Program-made: the position numbers and the translations under genes
DNA from: Candidatus Eiseniibacteriota bacterium
GTDB lineage: Bacteria > Eisenbacteria > RBG-16-71-46
NCBI GenBank assembly: GCA_005893185.1
Contig: VBOS01000031.1
Coordinates: 1 to 15,258, forward strand
Direction: 5' to 3'
DNA: 15,258 nucleotides
The notes under the pieces: generated by a model
Seen by the model: only the letters and a program-made list of their open reading frames with translations
The model's database searches: none
What the model was told of the DNA's origin: nothing
Shown here: positions 7,067-13,414 of the stretch, piece after piece
Numbering within the stretch: the first letter of the stretch is position 1
Layout: every line of letters begins with the position of its first letter

Positions 7067-7252
7067 GTGGCGAAGAAGTCCATCGTGGAGAAGTGGAAGC
7101 GCAAGCCGAAGTTCAAGGTCCGCGCCTACACCCGCTGCCATCGCTGCGGGCGCCCGCGCGGCTACCTGCGTGATTTCGGCCTGTGCCGGATCTGCTTCCG
7201 CGAGCTGGCGCTCACCGGGCAAATCCCGGGGGTCGTCAAGTCGAGCTGGTGA
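7067..7252 (+). CDS. rpsN: 30S ribosomal protein S14, zinc-binding (type Z)
   Basis: S14 is a 30S head protein. This is the short 61-residue zinc form: CHRCGRPRGYLRDFGLCRIC holds four cysteines (24, 27, 40, 43) in two CxxC pairs, followed by CFRELA and the terminal IPGVVKSSW. The start is GTG 7067, fixed by a very strong SD (GGAGGAGGGG, 7056-7065) and the standard MAKKS beginning. Complete. Confidence 0.96.
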   Translation: MAKKSIVEKWKRKPKFKVRAYTRCHRCGRPRGYLRDFGLCRICFRELALTGQIPGVVKSSW

Positions 7253-7253
7253 G

Positions 7254-7289
7254 CCGGCCCCTCTCCGGGGGGGCCCATCGCGGGGCCGG
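7254..7289 (+). promoter_or_regulatory. GC hairpin between rpsN and rpsH
   Basis: CCGGCCCC at 7254-7261 pairs perfectly with GGGGCCGG at 7282-7289 around a 20-base loop that itself contains a GGGCCC palindrome. It starts 2 bases after the rpsN stop in a 78-base spacer that is otherwise featureless up to the rpsH SD (7322-7326). There is no T-run, so termination is not indicated. In E. coli, S8 represses the spc operon at a site near rplE; this hairpin does not show the known S8-binding core as far as I can tell. Confidence 0.5.
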
Positions 7290-7330
7290 GCTGCAGGTGG
7301 AAGCCTGGACGCCGGTCCCATGGAGGTGCG

Positions 7331-7729
7331 ATGTCCGTCAGTGATCCGATCGCGGATTTCTTGACCGGCGTACGGAACGCCATCCGCGCCAAGCGGCGCA
7401 AGGTGGACGTGCCGGCGACGCGCTTCAAGACCGAGATCGCCCGCGTGCTGCTGCGCGAGCGCTACATCAACAACTTCAAGGTGATCGAGGATCACAAGCA
7501 GGGCGTGCTGCGCCTGTACCTCAAGTACACCGCGGACGACCAGAACGTGATCAGCGGGATCAAGCGGGTGAGCACTCCCGGGCGCCGGCAGTACGTGCCT
7601 CGCGAGCGCATCCCGCGCGTGCTGGGAGGGCTCGGCACGTCGATCGTCTCGACCTCCCGCGGGCTGATGACCGACCGCGAGGCCCGCGACGCGGGTCTGG
7701 GCGGCGAGCTCGTCTGCCAGGTCTGGTAG
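7331..7729 (+). CDS. rpsH: 30S ribosomal protein S8
   Basis: S8 is a central-domain 16S rRNA binder and, in E. coli, the spc-operon repressor. The 132-residue protein starts SVSDPIADFLTGVRNAIRAK, then continues KTEIARVLLRERYI, IKRVSTPGRRQYV and the C-terminal LGGLGTSIVSTSRGLMTDREA. It ends GGELVCQVW, where the family ends GGE-x-x-x-x-VW. ATG 7331 has SD GGAGG at 7322-7326. Complete and ordinary. Confidence 0.97.
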   Translation: MSVSDPIADFLTGVRNAIRAKRRKVDVPATRFKTEIARVLLRERYINNFKVIEDHKQGVLRLYLKYTADDQNVISGIKRVSTPGRRQYVPRERIPRVLGGLGTSIVSTSRGLMTDREARDAGLGGELVCQVW

Positions 7730-7737
7730 GAGGAGGC

Positions 7738-8283
7738 ATGTCGAGAGTGGGTCGAATGCCGGTCGCGATACCGGCCGGGGTCACGGTCGAGGTTGGGGAC
7801 GGCCGTGTGCGCGTCAAGGGACCGAAGGGCGACCTCAGCACCCATGTGATCGCAGGCACGGCCGTCGCGGTCGAGGGCGCTACGGCGCGCGTCTCCTCCG
7901 AGCGGGCGACGCGCAACCCGGCGTTCGGCACGATGCGCGCGAACCTCCAGAACATGGTGCTGGGCGTGACGAGCGGCTTCAGCAAGACGTTGGAGATCGT
8001 GGGCACCGGGTACCGGGCGCAGATGGAGGGCAAGAAGCTGTCGCTTCAGGTGGGCTTCTCCCACCCGGTGGTCTTCGATCCGCCGGCGGGCATCACGATC
8101 AAGGTCGAGAATCCGACCCGCCTGGTCGTCAGCGGCGCGGACCGGTACCTGGTGGGACAGGTGGCAGCGGATATCCGCGCGATCCGCCCGCCCGAGCCCT
8201 ACAAGGGCAAGGGGATCAAGTACGAAGGCGAGTACATCCGCCGGAAGGCCGGGAAGGCAGCGGGGGCGACGGGGACGACATGA
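7738..8283 (+). CDS. rplF: 50S ribosomal protein L6
   Basis: L6 has two similar domains and sits near the factor-binding site. The 181-residue protein starts SRVGRMPVAIPAGVTV. Its middle has TMRANLQNMVLGVTSGFSKT and the hinge LEIVGTGYRAQMEGKKLSLQ, and its C-terminal block is ADIRAIRPPEPYKGKGIKY-x-GEYI. The tail is RRKAGKAAGATGTT. SD AGGAGGAGG precedes ATG 7738. The last four bases overlap rplR as ATGA. Confidence 0.97.
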   Translation: MSRVGRMPVAIPAGVTVEVGDGRVRVKGPKGDLSTHVIAGTAVAVEGATARVSSERATRNPAFGTMRANLQNMVLGVTSGFSKTLEIVGTGYRAQMEGKKLSLQVGFSHPVVFDPPAGITIKVENPTRLVVSGADRYLVGQVAADIRAIRPPEPYKGKGIKYEGEYIRRKAGKAAGATGTT

Positions 8284-8645
8284 GCGGGCGTCACGATCAA
8301 GTGGAGCGGCGCCGCATCAGGCGCTATCGGATTCGCAAGCGCGTCTCGGGCACAGCGGAGCGGCCGCGGCTCTCCGTGTTCCGGAGCGCGAAGCACATCT
8401 ATGCGCAGCTCGTGGACGATCAGCGCGGCCTCACGCTGGCAGCGGCCTCGAGCCGCGAGGCGCTGGCGCCCGCGGGCGAGGCCGCGCGCAGGATCGGGCT
8501 CAGCGCGGCCGTGGGCCGGCGCCTCGCCGAGCGCGCGAAGGAGAAGGGCATCGCCCGGGCGTGCTTCGACCGCGGCGGATACCGCTATCACGGGCGCATC
8601 AAGGCGCTCGCCGACGGGGCCCGCTCCGCGGGTCTGGAATTCTAG
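8280..8645 (+). CDS. rplR: 50S ribosomal protein L18
   Basis: L18 binds 5S rRNA together with L5 and L25. The 121-residue product has the basic N-terminus RRRIRRYRIRKRVSGTAERP, then RLSVFRSAKHIYAQLVDD and LAERAKEKGI, and the standard end FDRGGYRYHGRIKALADGAR-SAGLEF. ATG 8280 overlaps the rplF stop. Complete; nothing unusual. Confidence 0.96.
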   Translation: MSGRHDQVERRRIRRYRIRKRVSGTAERPRLSVFRSAKHIYAQLVDDQRGLTLAAASSREALAPAGEAARRIGLSAAVGRRLAERAKEKGIARACFDRGGYRYHGRIKALADGARSAGLEF

Positions 8646-8662
8646 TGGTCTAAGGAGGTCTC

Positions 8663-9193
8663 GTGGCTCGCAGCACCGAAGCACCCAAGTCCGAATTCCT
8701 CGAGCGGGTGATCCAGATCAACCGCTGCGCGAAGGTCGTGAAGGGCGGCCGGCGCTTCTCGTTCAACGCCATCGTCGCGGTCGGCGATCAGCACGGACGC
8801 GTGGGCGTGGGCCTCGGCAAGGCGAACGAGGTCGCGGACGCCATCCGCAAGGCCGGCGAAACCGCCAAGAAGAACTTCTTCGCCGTGCCGATCACGCGCA
8901 CGGGCTCGATCCCGCACGTGATCGTCGGCCACTTCGGCGCAGGCGAGGTGCTGCTCAAGCCGGCCTCGGCCGGGACCGGGGTGATCGCAGGCAGCGGCGT
9001 ACGCGCTGTGCTGGAAGTGGCGGGAGTGCAGAACGTGCTCACCAAGTGCCTGGGGAGCCGCAACCCCCACAACCTGGTGAAGGCCACCGTGGACGGCCTG
9101 AAGCGCTTGCGTCGCCCGGTGGACGTGGCCGCGATGCGCGGTCGGACTCTCGAGGAGATGTTCGGCCCGAAGCGGGAGGCCCCCGGTGCCTAA
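8663..9193 (+). CDS. rpsE: 30S ribosomal protein S5
   Basis: S5 helps decoding accuracy and forms part of the mRNA entry tunnel. The 176-residue protein begins at GTG 8663, preceded by a perfect AAGGAGG (8652-8658). The double-stranded-RNA-binding-like domain has CAKVVKGGRRFSFNAIVAVG, then GLGKANEVADAIRKAGE. The second domain has GTGVIAGSGVRAVLE, and the SRNPHNLVKAT block near its end. GKANEV in place of the more common GKA-x-EVP is, from memory, typical of Bacteroidota-related lineages. The gene overlaps rpmD by 8 bases. Confidence 0.97.
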   Translation: MARSTEAPKSEFLERVIQINRCAKVVKGGRRFSFNAIVAVGDQHGRVGVGLGKANEVADAIRKAGETAKKNFFAVPITRTGSIPHVIVGHFGAGEVLLKPASAGTGVIAGSGVRAVLEVAGVQNVLTKCLGSRNPHNLVKATVDGLKRLRRPVDVAAMRGRTLEEMFGPKREAPGA

Positions 9194-9371
9194 GATCCGC
9201 ATCCGCCAGATCAAGAGCGCCAGCGGACACACGGGCGACCAGCGACGCACGGTGGAGGCGCTCGGGATCCGCACGATGAATCACGCCGTCGAGCACGAGG
9301 ACACGCCCCAGATCCGGGGCATGATCTTCAAGGTGCGCCACCTGGTCCGGGTGGAGGAGGTGGAGCGGTGA
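9186..9371 (+). CDS. rpmD: 50S ribosomal protein L30
   Basis: L30 is a small 50S protein. The product is 61 residues: PKIRIRQIKSASGHTGDQRR, TVEALGIRTMNHAVEHEDTP and GMIFKVRHLVRVEEV fit the usual K-I-x-QIKS-x-IG-x-x-x-x-Q-x-x-T-LxALGLR pattern. The start is GTG 9186, inside the last codons of rpsE (SD in GCGGGAGG, 9173-9180). The stop overlaps the GTG start of rplO (GTGA). Complete. Confidence 0.94.
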   Translation: MPKIRIRQIKSASGHTGDQRRTVEALGIRTMNHAVEHEDTPQIRGMIFKVRHLVRVEEVER

Positions 9372-9822
9372 GCGCGGGCGTCAAGATCGGGAACTTGCGG
9401 CCCGCGGCCGGCGCCACGCCCGCGCCGGCGGCAAGATCCCGGCGTGGTTCGAAGGCGGCCAGATGCCGGTGCAGCGCCGCCTGCCGAAGCGCGGGTTCAA
9501 GAACCCGATGCGGATCGAGTATCAGGTCGTGAACGTGGGGCGGCTCGCGATGGCCCCCGCCGACGTCACCGTGGACCGCGCGTGGCTCGAGTCCCAGCGC
9601 CTCGTGCGGCGGCCAGGCCCGATCAAGCTCCTCGGCAACGGCGAGCTCAAGGCGGCGCTGACGGTGCGCGTGGAGGCCGCGAGCGAGAAGGCACGCCAGG
9701 TCGTCGAGGGCGCGGGCGGAAAGCTGGAGATCCTGAGAGCGCGTGGCAAGGCGGCCGCGGCCGAGGCCGCGAAGCCGTCGCCCAAGGCAACGGCCCCGAA
9801 CCCACCGATCACGAAGGCCTAG
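9368..9822 (+). CDS. rplO: 50S ribosomal protein L15, glycine-rich block missing and frame broken
   Basis: L15 is a late 50S assembly protein. GTG 9368, overlapping the rpmD stop, begins VKIGNLRPAAGAT (residues 5-17), a good L15 N-terminus. The rest is in another frame from 9418: ARAGGKIPAWFEGGQMPVQR, RLPKRGFKNP, EYQVVNVGRL and IKLLGNGEL, with an Ala/Pro/Lys tail up to TAG 9820-9822. Between them the family carries about 27 residues, the glycine-rich R-VGRG-x-GSG-x-GKT-x-GRG-x-KGQ segment that embeds in 23S rRNA. None of it is here. The join GGCGCCACG/CCCGCGCC has only a few bases in common on each side. Software would probably call a truncated gene from ATG 9463. I judge a lost assembly gap most likely. 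Confidence 0.88.
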
Positions 9823-9828
9823 AGGCGC

Positions 9829-11148
9829 ATGTTCGAGAAGCTGCGCAACATCTTCCAGGTCCCCGAGCTCAAGCGGCGGATCCTGTTCACGCTCATGCTG
9901 TTCGTCGTCTATCGCCTGGGCGAGCACATGCCCACGCCGGGCGTGAACGGCGAGGCGCTGTCGCGGGCGCTCGAGCGCCAGCGCGGGACGCTCTTCGGCC
10001 TCTACGACCTGTTCGTGGGCGGCGGCTTCTCGCGCGCGACGATCTTCGCCCTCGGCATCATGCCGTACATCTCGTCCTCGATCATCATCCAGCTCCTGGG
10101 CGCCGTGGTCCCGTACTTCGAGAAGCTGCGCAAGGAGGGCGAGGAAGGGCAGAAGAAGCTCACCCAGCTCACCCGCTACGGGACCGTGATGATCTCGATC
10201 ATCCAGTCGCTGGGCTACTCGGTCTTCCTGCAGAATCCCGGGCACTTCGGAGGCGAGATCGTCGTGCCCAACCCCGGACCCCTGTTCGCCTTCTCGACCA
10301 TGCTGACGCAGACCACGGGCACGATCTTCGTGATGTGGCTGGGGGAGAAGATCACCGAGCACGGCATCGGGAACGGCATCTCGCTGATCATCTTCGTCAA
10401 CAACCTGGGCGGCGTTCCCAACCGGCTGTTCCAGGCGGTGGACAGCTTCCGCGCCGGGGCGATCTCGCCGTTCGCGATCGTCGCGGCGCTCGCGATCATG
10501 GTGGGGGTGGTCGCGGTCGTGATCGTGATGACCCAGGCGACGCGCAAGATCCCGGTGCAGTACGCGAAGCGCATCGTGGGCCGGCGCATGTTCGGCGGCG
10601 CGAGCACCCACATTCCCCTGCGGGTCAACACCGCGGGGGTGATCCCCATCATCTTCGCTTCGAGCCTGATGATCCTGCCGGCGACGGTGTCGGGCTTCCT
10701 GCCGCCGGACAGCCCGCTGGCCACGCTCGGGCAATGGTTCAACCCGCTGGGTTTCCTCTACAACTTCTTCTACGGGACCATCATCATCTTCTTCACCTAC
10801 TTCTACACGGCGGTCGTGCTGAATCCCAACGATCTCGCCGAGAACATGCGGAAGTACGGGGGGTTCGTGCCGGGCATCCGCCCGGGGCGGAAGACCGCGG
10901 AGTACATCGACCGGGTGCTGTCGCGCATCACGCTCCCGGGCGCGGTCTTCCTGGCGCTGGTGGCTGTGCTGCCGGACGCGTTCATCGCCTGGTTCGGGAT
11001 GCCGTTCCTGACGTTTGGCGGCACGAGCGTGCTGATCGTGGTGGGAGTGGCGCTCGACACGCTCCAGCAGATCGAGTCTCACCTGCTGATGCGCCATTAC
11101 GAGGGCTTCGTGAAACGCGGCCGCATCCGCGGCCGAACGAGAATGTAA
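9829..11148 (+). CDS. secY: Protein translocase subunit SecY
   Basis: SecY is the pore of the SecYEG channel in the inner membrane. The 439-residue protein has about ten membrane segments. Visible landmarks are HMPTPGVN after helix 1, FALGIMPYISSSIIIQLLGA in helix 2, FEKLRKEGEEGQKK in the first large cytosolic loop, HGIGNGISLIIF, and the gating/ribosome loop GRRMFGGASTHIPLRVNTAG. Further on are NPNDLAENMRKYGGFVPGIR, the last helices with FGGTSVLIVVGVALDT, and the C-terminal HYEGFVKRGRIRGR. Length and motifs are normal. ATG 9829 starts 6 bases after the rplO stop with GAGG (9822-9825) as SD. It is the last spc-type gene before adk. Confidence 0.97.
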   Translation: MFEKLRNIFQVPELKRRILFTLMLFVVYRLGEHMPTPGVNGEALSRALERQRGTLFGLYDLFVGGGFSRATIFALGIMPYISSSIIIQLLGAVVPYFEKLRKEGEEGQKKLTQLTRYGTVMISIIQSLGYSVFLQNPGHFGGEIVVPNPGPLFAFSTMLTQTTGTIFVMWLGEKITEHGIGNGISLIIFVNNLGGVPNRLFQAVDSFRAGAISPFAIVAALAIMVGVVAVVIVMTQATRKIPVQYAKRIVGRRMFGGASTHIPLRVNTAGVIPIIFASSLMILPATVSGFLPPDSPLATLGQWFNPLGFLYNFFYGTIIIFFTYFYTAVVLNPNDLAENMRKYGGFVPGIRPGRKTAEYIDRVLSRITLPGAVFLALVAVLPDAFIAWFGMPFLTFGGTSVLIVVGVALDTLQQIESHLLMRHYEGFVKRGRIRGRTRM

Positions 11149-11149
11149 C

Positions 11150-11818
11150 GTGCGGGTCGTGCTGCTCGGACCCCCTGGCGTGGGCAAGGGCACGCAGGGA
11201 CGTCGGCTGGCCGCCGAGCGGGGATGGGCGCTGATCTCGACCGGCGAGATGCTGCGGGAGGCGGCTGCGCGCCGCACCCCGCTGGGGCTCGAGGCGCAGC
11301 GCCGGATGGACCGCGGGCTGCTGGTGCCCGACGATGTGATGATCGAGCTGGTCCGGGGGCGCCTGGGGCAGCCCGATGCCGCGCGCGGCTTCGTGCTCGA
11401 CGGGTTTCCGCGAACGGTGCCGCAAGCGGAGGCGCTCGAGCGCATGCTGGCGGAGCGCGGGAAGCCGCTGGACGCTGTGGTGTGCTTGGCGATACCGGAA
11501 ATGCGGTTGGTTCACCGCCTCACGGCGCGCCGGGAATGTCCGGTGTGCAAGCGGGCGTACAATCTGGAAAGCGCGCCGCCGCGGGACGGCCGTCACTGCG
11601 ACGACCATCCCACGGTGGAGCTGGTGCAGCGCGCGGACGATGCGGAGGAAACAGTGCGGAGGCGGCTCGAGGTGTACCGCGAGCTGACGGGACCGACCGT
11701 CGAGCACTTCCGCGCGCGCGGCCGGCTCACCGAAGTCGACGCCGACGGGACACCGGACGATGTGCACAGGCGGCTTGCGGGAGCGCTCGGCGGCCGGGCG
11801 AGCGTCCGGTCCGGTTAG
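11150..11818 (+). CDS. adk: Adenylate kinase with zinc-type LID
   Basis: The enzyme converts ATP + AMP to 2 ADP in the cytosol. The 222-residue product has the P-loop GPPGVGKGT (7-15), the AMP-binding STGEMLRE (30-37), DGFPRT (84-89), and the LID and arginines RADDAEETVRRRLEVY (161-176). The long LID contains C130-x2-C133 and then C150-x2-H153, a possible Cys3-His zinc site where many relatives have four Cys or Cys3-Asp. The start is GTG 11150, one base after the secY stop, with only a weak SD; coupling with secY is likely. A hairpin follows the gene. It is complete, and the position secY-adk-map is the common one. Confidence 0.96.
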   Translation: MRVVLLGPPGVGKGTQGRRLAAERGWALISTGEMLREAAARRTPLGLEAQRRMDRGLLVPDDVMIELVRGRLGQPDAARGFVLDGFPRTVPQAEALERMLAERGKPLDAVVCLAIPEMRLVHRLTARRECPVCKRAYNLESAPPRDGRHCDDHPTVELVQRADDAEETVRRRLEVYRELTGPTVEHFRARGRLTEVDADGTPDDVHRRLAGALGGRASVRSG

Positions 11819-11822
11819 TTGC

Positions 11823-11843
11823 CCGGGCACGAAGTGCGCCCGG
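11823..11843 (+). other. Short hairpin after adk
   Basis: CCGGG (11823-11827 region) with CCCGG at 11839-11843, and inner CAC (11828-11830) with GTG (11834-11836) around loop GAA, make an imperfect stem starting about 5 bases after the adk stop. No T-run follows. The remaining 85 bases before map contain an SD-like GAGGAGGAG at 11884-11892 with no start codon near it, and nothing else I recognise. Confidence 0.4.
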
Positions 11844-11928
11844 CGGCACGACGGGGCGGCGAAGTCGTAGGATAAGATACGTCGAGGAGGAGCAACGCCG
11901 CCGAGAGAGCCGACCGGCGGATGAAGAC

Positions 11929-12687
11929 ATGGTGTACCTGAGAGACCGTGATGAAATCGACGCCATCCGGGCCGCGGCCCGGATCGTGGCGAAGACGATC
12001 GACATGTTGTGCCGCGAGGTTCGTCCCGGAGTGACGACCGCCGAGCTCGACCGGGCGGCGGAGACGTTCATCCGCGACCATGGCGCGCGGCCGGCGTTCA
12101 AGGGCTACCGAGGCTTCCCGGCGTCCATTTGTCCGGCGATCAACGAAGAGGTCGTGCACGGGATCCCGGGGGCGCGAAGGCTCGAGGAGGGCGACATCCT
12201 GGGGATCGATGTCGGAGTGGAGAAGGATGGCTTCTACGGCGACGCCGCCATCACCGTGCCGGTCGGCGATGTGAGCGAGCAGGCGCGGCGCCTGCTCGCC
12301 GTGTCGCGCGAGTCCCTGGCGCGCGGGATCGATCAGGCGCGCGCCGGGAAGCGCGTGGGAGACATCTCACACGCCATTCAGTCGTACGTGGAGGGCCAGG
12401 GCTTCTCGGTGGTGCGGTCGCTCGTCGGGCACGGGATCGGGCGCGAGATGCACGAGGAGCCGCAGGTGCCGAACTACGGACCGCCCGAGCGGGGCCCGCG
12501 GCTCATGGCCGGCCAAGTGCTTGCGATCGAGCCGATGGTGAACGTCGGGGGGCCCGAAGTCGTGACCCAGCCCGATGGCTGGACAGTGGTAACGAGGGAC
12601 GGTTCTCTGAGCGCTCACTTCGAGCATACGGTGGCGGTCGGGCCGCGGGGGCCCGAGATCCTGTCGGTGGCCGAGGGAGAGGGATAG
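11929..12687 (+). CDS. map: Methionine aminopeptidase, type I
   Basis: The enzyme removes the initiator methionine from new proteins. The 252-residue product has the pita-bread fold residues: His77 (EEVVHGIPG), metal ligands Asp94 (GIDVGV) and Asp105 (FYGDAA), His168 (GHGIGREMHEEP), Glu201 (AIEPM) and Glu232 (HFEHTVAV). All are present. There is no N-terminal zinc-finger or SH3 extension, so this is the short bacterial form. ATG 11929 gives MVYLRDRDEIDAIRAAARIV, matching the family start. The SD is poor; the strong SD-like site at 11884-11892 is 36 bases away. The frame is open far upstream through adk, but that sequence is not homologous. infA follows after 4 bases. Confidence 0.95.
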   Translation: MVYLRDRDEIDAIRAAARIVAKTIDMLCREVRPGVTTAELDRAAETFIRDHGARPAFKGYRGFPASICPAINEEVVHGIPGARRLEEGDILGIDVGVEKDGFYGDAAITVPVGDVSEQARRLLAVSRESLARGIDQARAGKRVGDISHAIQSYVEGQGFSVVRSLVGHGIGREMHEEPQVPNYGPPERGPRLMAGQVLAIEPMVNVGGPEVVTQPDGWTVVTRDGSLSAHFEHTVAVGPRGPEILSVAEGEG

Positions 12688-12691
12688 AACT

Positions 12692-12904
12692 CTGGCGAAA
12701 GAGGAAGGCATCCAGGTCGAGGGCACGGTCGTGGAGCCGCTGCCGAACGCGATGTTTCGCGTGGAGCTGGAAAACGGCCACAAGGTGCTCGCCCACATCT
12801 CGGGCAAGATGCGGATGCACTTCATCAAGATCCTTCCCGGCGACAAGGTGACGGTGGAGCTCTCGCCGTACGACTTGAGCCGCGGGCGGATCGTGTACCG
12901 GTAA
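12692..12904 (+). CDS. infA: Translation initiation factor IF-1, apparent CTG start
   Basis: IF-1 occupies the A site during initiation. The reading frame from 12692 gives 70 residues: AKEEGIQVEGTVVEPLPNAM, FRVELENGHKVLAHISGK, then MRMHFIKILPGDKVTVELSP and YDLSRGRIVYR. This is a full OB-fold IF-1. The codon where Met is expected is CTG (12692-12694), with AGAGGG at 12678-12683 eight bases upstream. No ATG, GTG or TTG lies in frame nearby, and the next ATG (~12751) would remove the first third of the fold. So either CTG is used or the start is affected by an assembly fault. The stop TAA 12902-12904 runs straight into rpmJ sequence. The E. coli protein ends two residues later (RSR). Confidence 0.9.
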   Translation: MAKEEGIQVEGTVVEPLPNAMFRVELENGHKVLAHISGKMRMHFIKILPGDKVTVELSPYDLSRGRIVYR

Positions 12905-12993
12905 TCTGCGAGCACTGCAAGATCGTGCGTCGCAAAGGCGTGATTCGAGTGATCTGCAGCCGCAATCCGCGGCACAAGCAGCGTCAGAAGTAG
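12904..12993 (+). CDS. rpmJ: 50S ribosomal protein L36, N-terminus missing
   Basis: L36 is the smallest 50S protein and carries a zinc ribbon. Twenty-nine residues are readable up to TAG 12991-12993: ICEHCKIVRRKGVIRVICSR and NPRHKQRQK. The zinc ligands C-x2-C-x12-C-x5-H are intact, so this is the zinc-binding form. The normal first nine residues (like MKVRASVKP), the start codon, the SD and any spacer after infA are absent; infA TAA overlaps the first visible codon. Adding nine residues gives 38, the usual length. It is too short for routine gene finding. I think a few tens of bases were lost here, as at four other places. Confidence 0.88.
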   Translation: MCEHCKIVRRKGVIRVICSRNPRHKQRQK

Positions 12994-13003
12994 CGAGGAG
13001 ACC

Positions 13004-13414
13004 ATGGCACGCATTGCAGGCGTGGATCTGCCGTCCGAGAAGCGCATCGAGATCGCGCTCACCTACATCTACGGCGTCGGTCGGAGCACCGCGAAGAAGA
13101 TCCTGGCCACCGCCGGCGTGAGTCCCGACCTGCGCGTCAAGAACCTGAGCGACGAGGACTCCGGCCGGCTGCGCAACATCATCGAGCGCGAGTACAAGGT
13201 GGAGGGCTCGCTGCGCAGCGAGATGGCCATGAACGTCAAGCGTCTGATGGACATCGGCGCCTACCGCGGCCTGCGACACCGGCGTGGACTTCCGGTGCGC
13301 GGGCAGCGGACGCGGACGAACGCACGGACGCGCAAGGGCCCGAAGAAGACCGCGGGCGCGATGAAGAAGCCGGTCGCTGCGGCCAGGCCGGCGCCGAAGA
13401 AACCGGGCGGATGA
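13004..13414 (+). CDS. rpsM: 30S ribosomal protein S13
   Basis: S13 is in the 30S head, contacts P-site tRNA and makes bridges to the 50S. The 136-residue protein starts ARIAGVDLPSEKRIEIALTY, has the helix-two-turn-helix IYGVGRSTAKKIL, then YRGLRHRRGLPVRGQRT and NARTRKGPKKT up to residue ~116. A further ~20-residue Ala/Lys/Pro tail (117-136) is longer than in E. coli. ATG 13004 has GAGGAG at 12995-13000. It is the first alpha-operon gene after rpmJ. Confidence 0.96.
   Translation: MARIAGVDLPSEKRIEIALTYIYGVGRSTAKKILATAGVSPDLRVKNLSDEDSGRLRNIIEREYKVEGSLRSEMAMNVKRLMDIGAYRGLRHRRGLPVRGQRTRTNARTRKGPKKTAGAMKKPVAAARPAPKKPGG

Noticed and set aside
11117..11135. Inverted repeat GCGGCCGCATCCGCGGCCG at the end of secY
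   Set aside because: It lies in codons for RGRIRGR, where Arg/Gly codons give such symmetry naturally, and no T-run follows.
9444..11234. A 596-residue plus-strand frame overlapping secY
   Set aside because: SecY in the other frame is full length with all motifs; this one is an Arg/Gly/Ala-rich shadow.
9328..11445. A 705-residue open frame on the minus strand across rplO, secY and adk
   Set aside because: It is the antisense shadow of well-supported genes in very GC-rich DNA. Its translation is a low-complexity Arg/His/Asp/Leu mix with no recognisable domain.
11866..11880. A promoter -10-like TAGGATAAGAT before map
   Set aside because: No matching -35 element at 16-18 bases upstream; a chance AT-richer spot is as likely.
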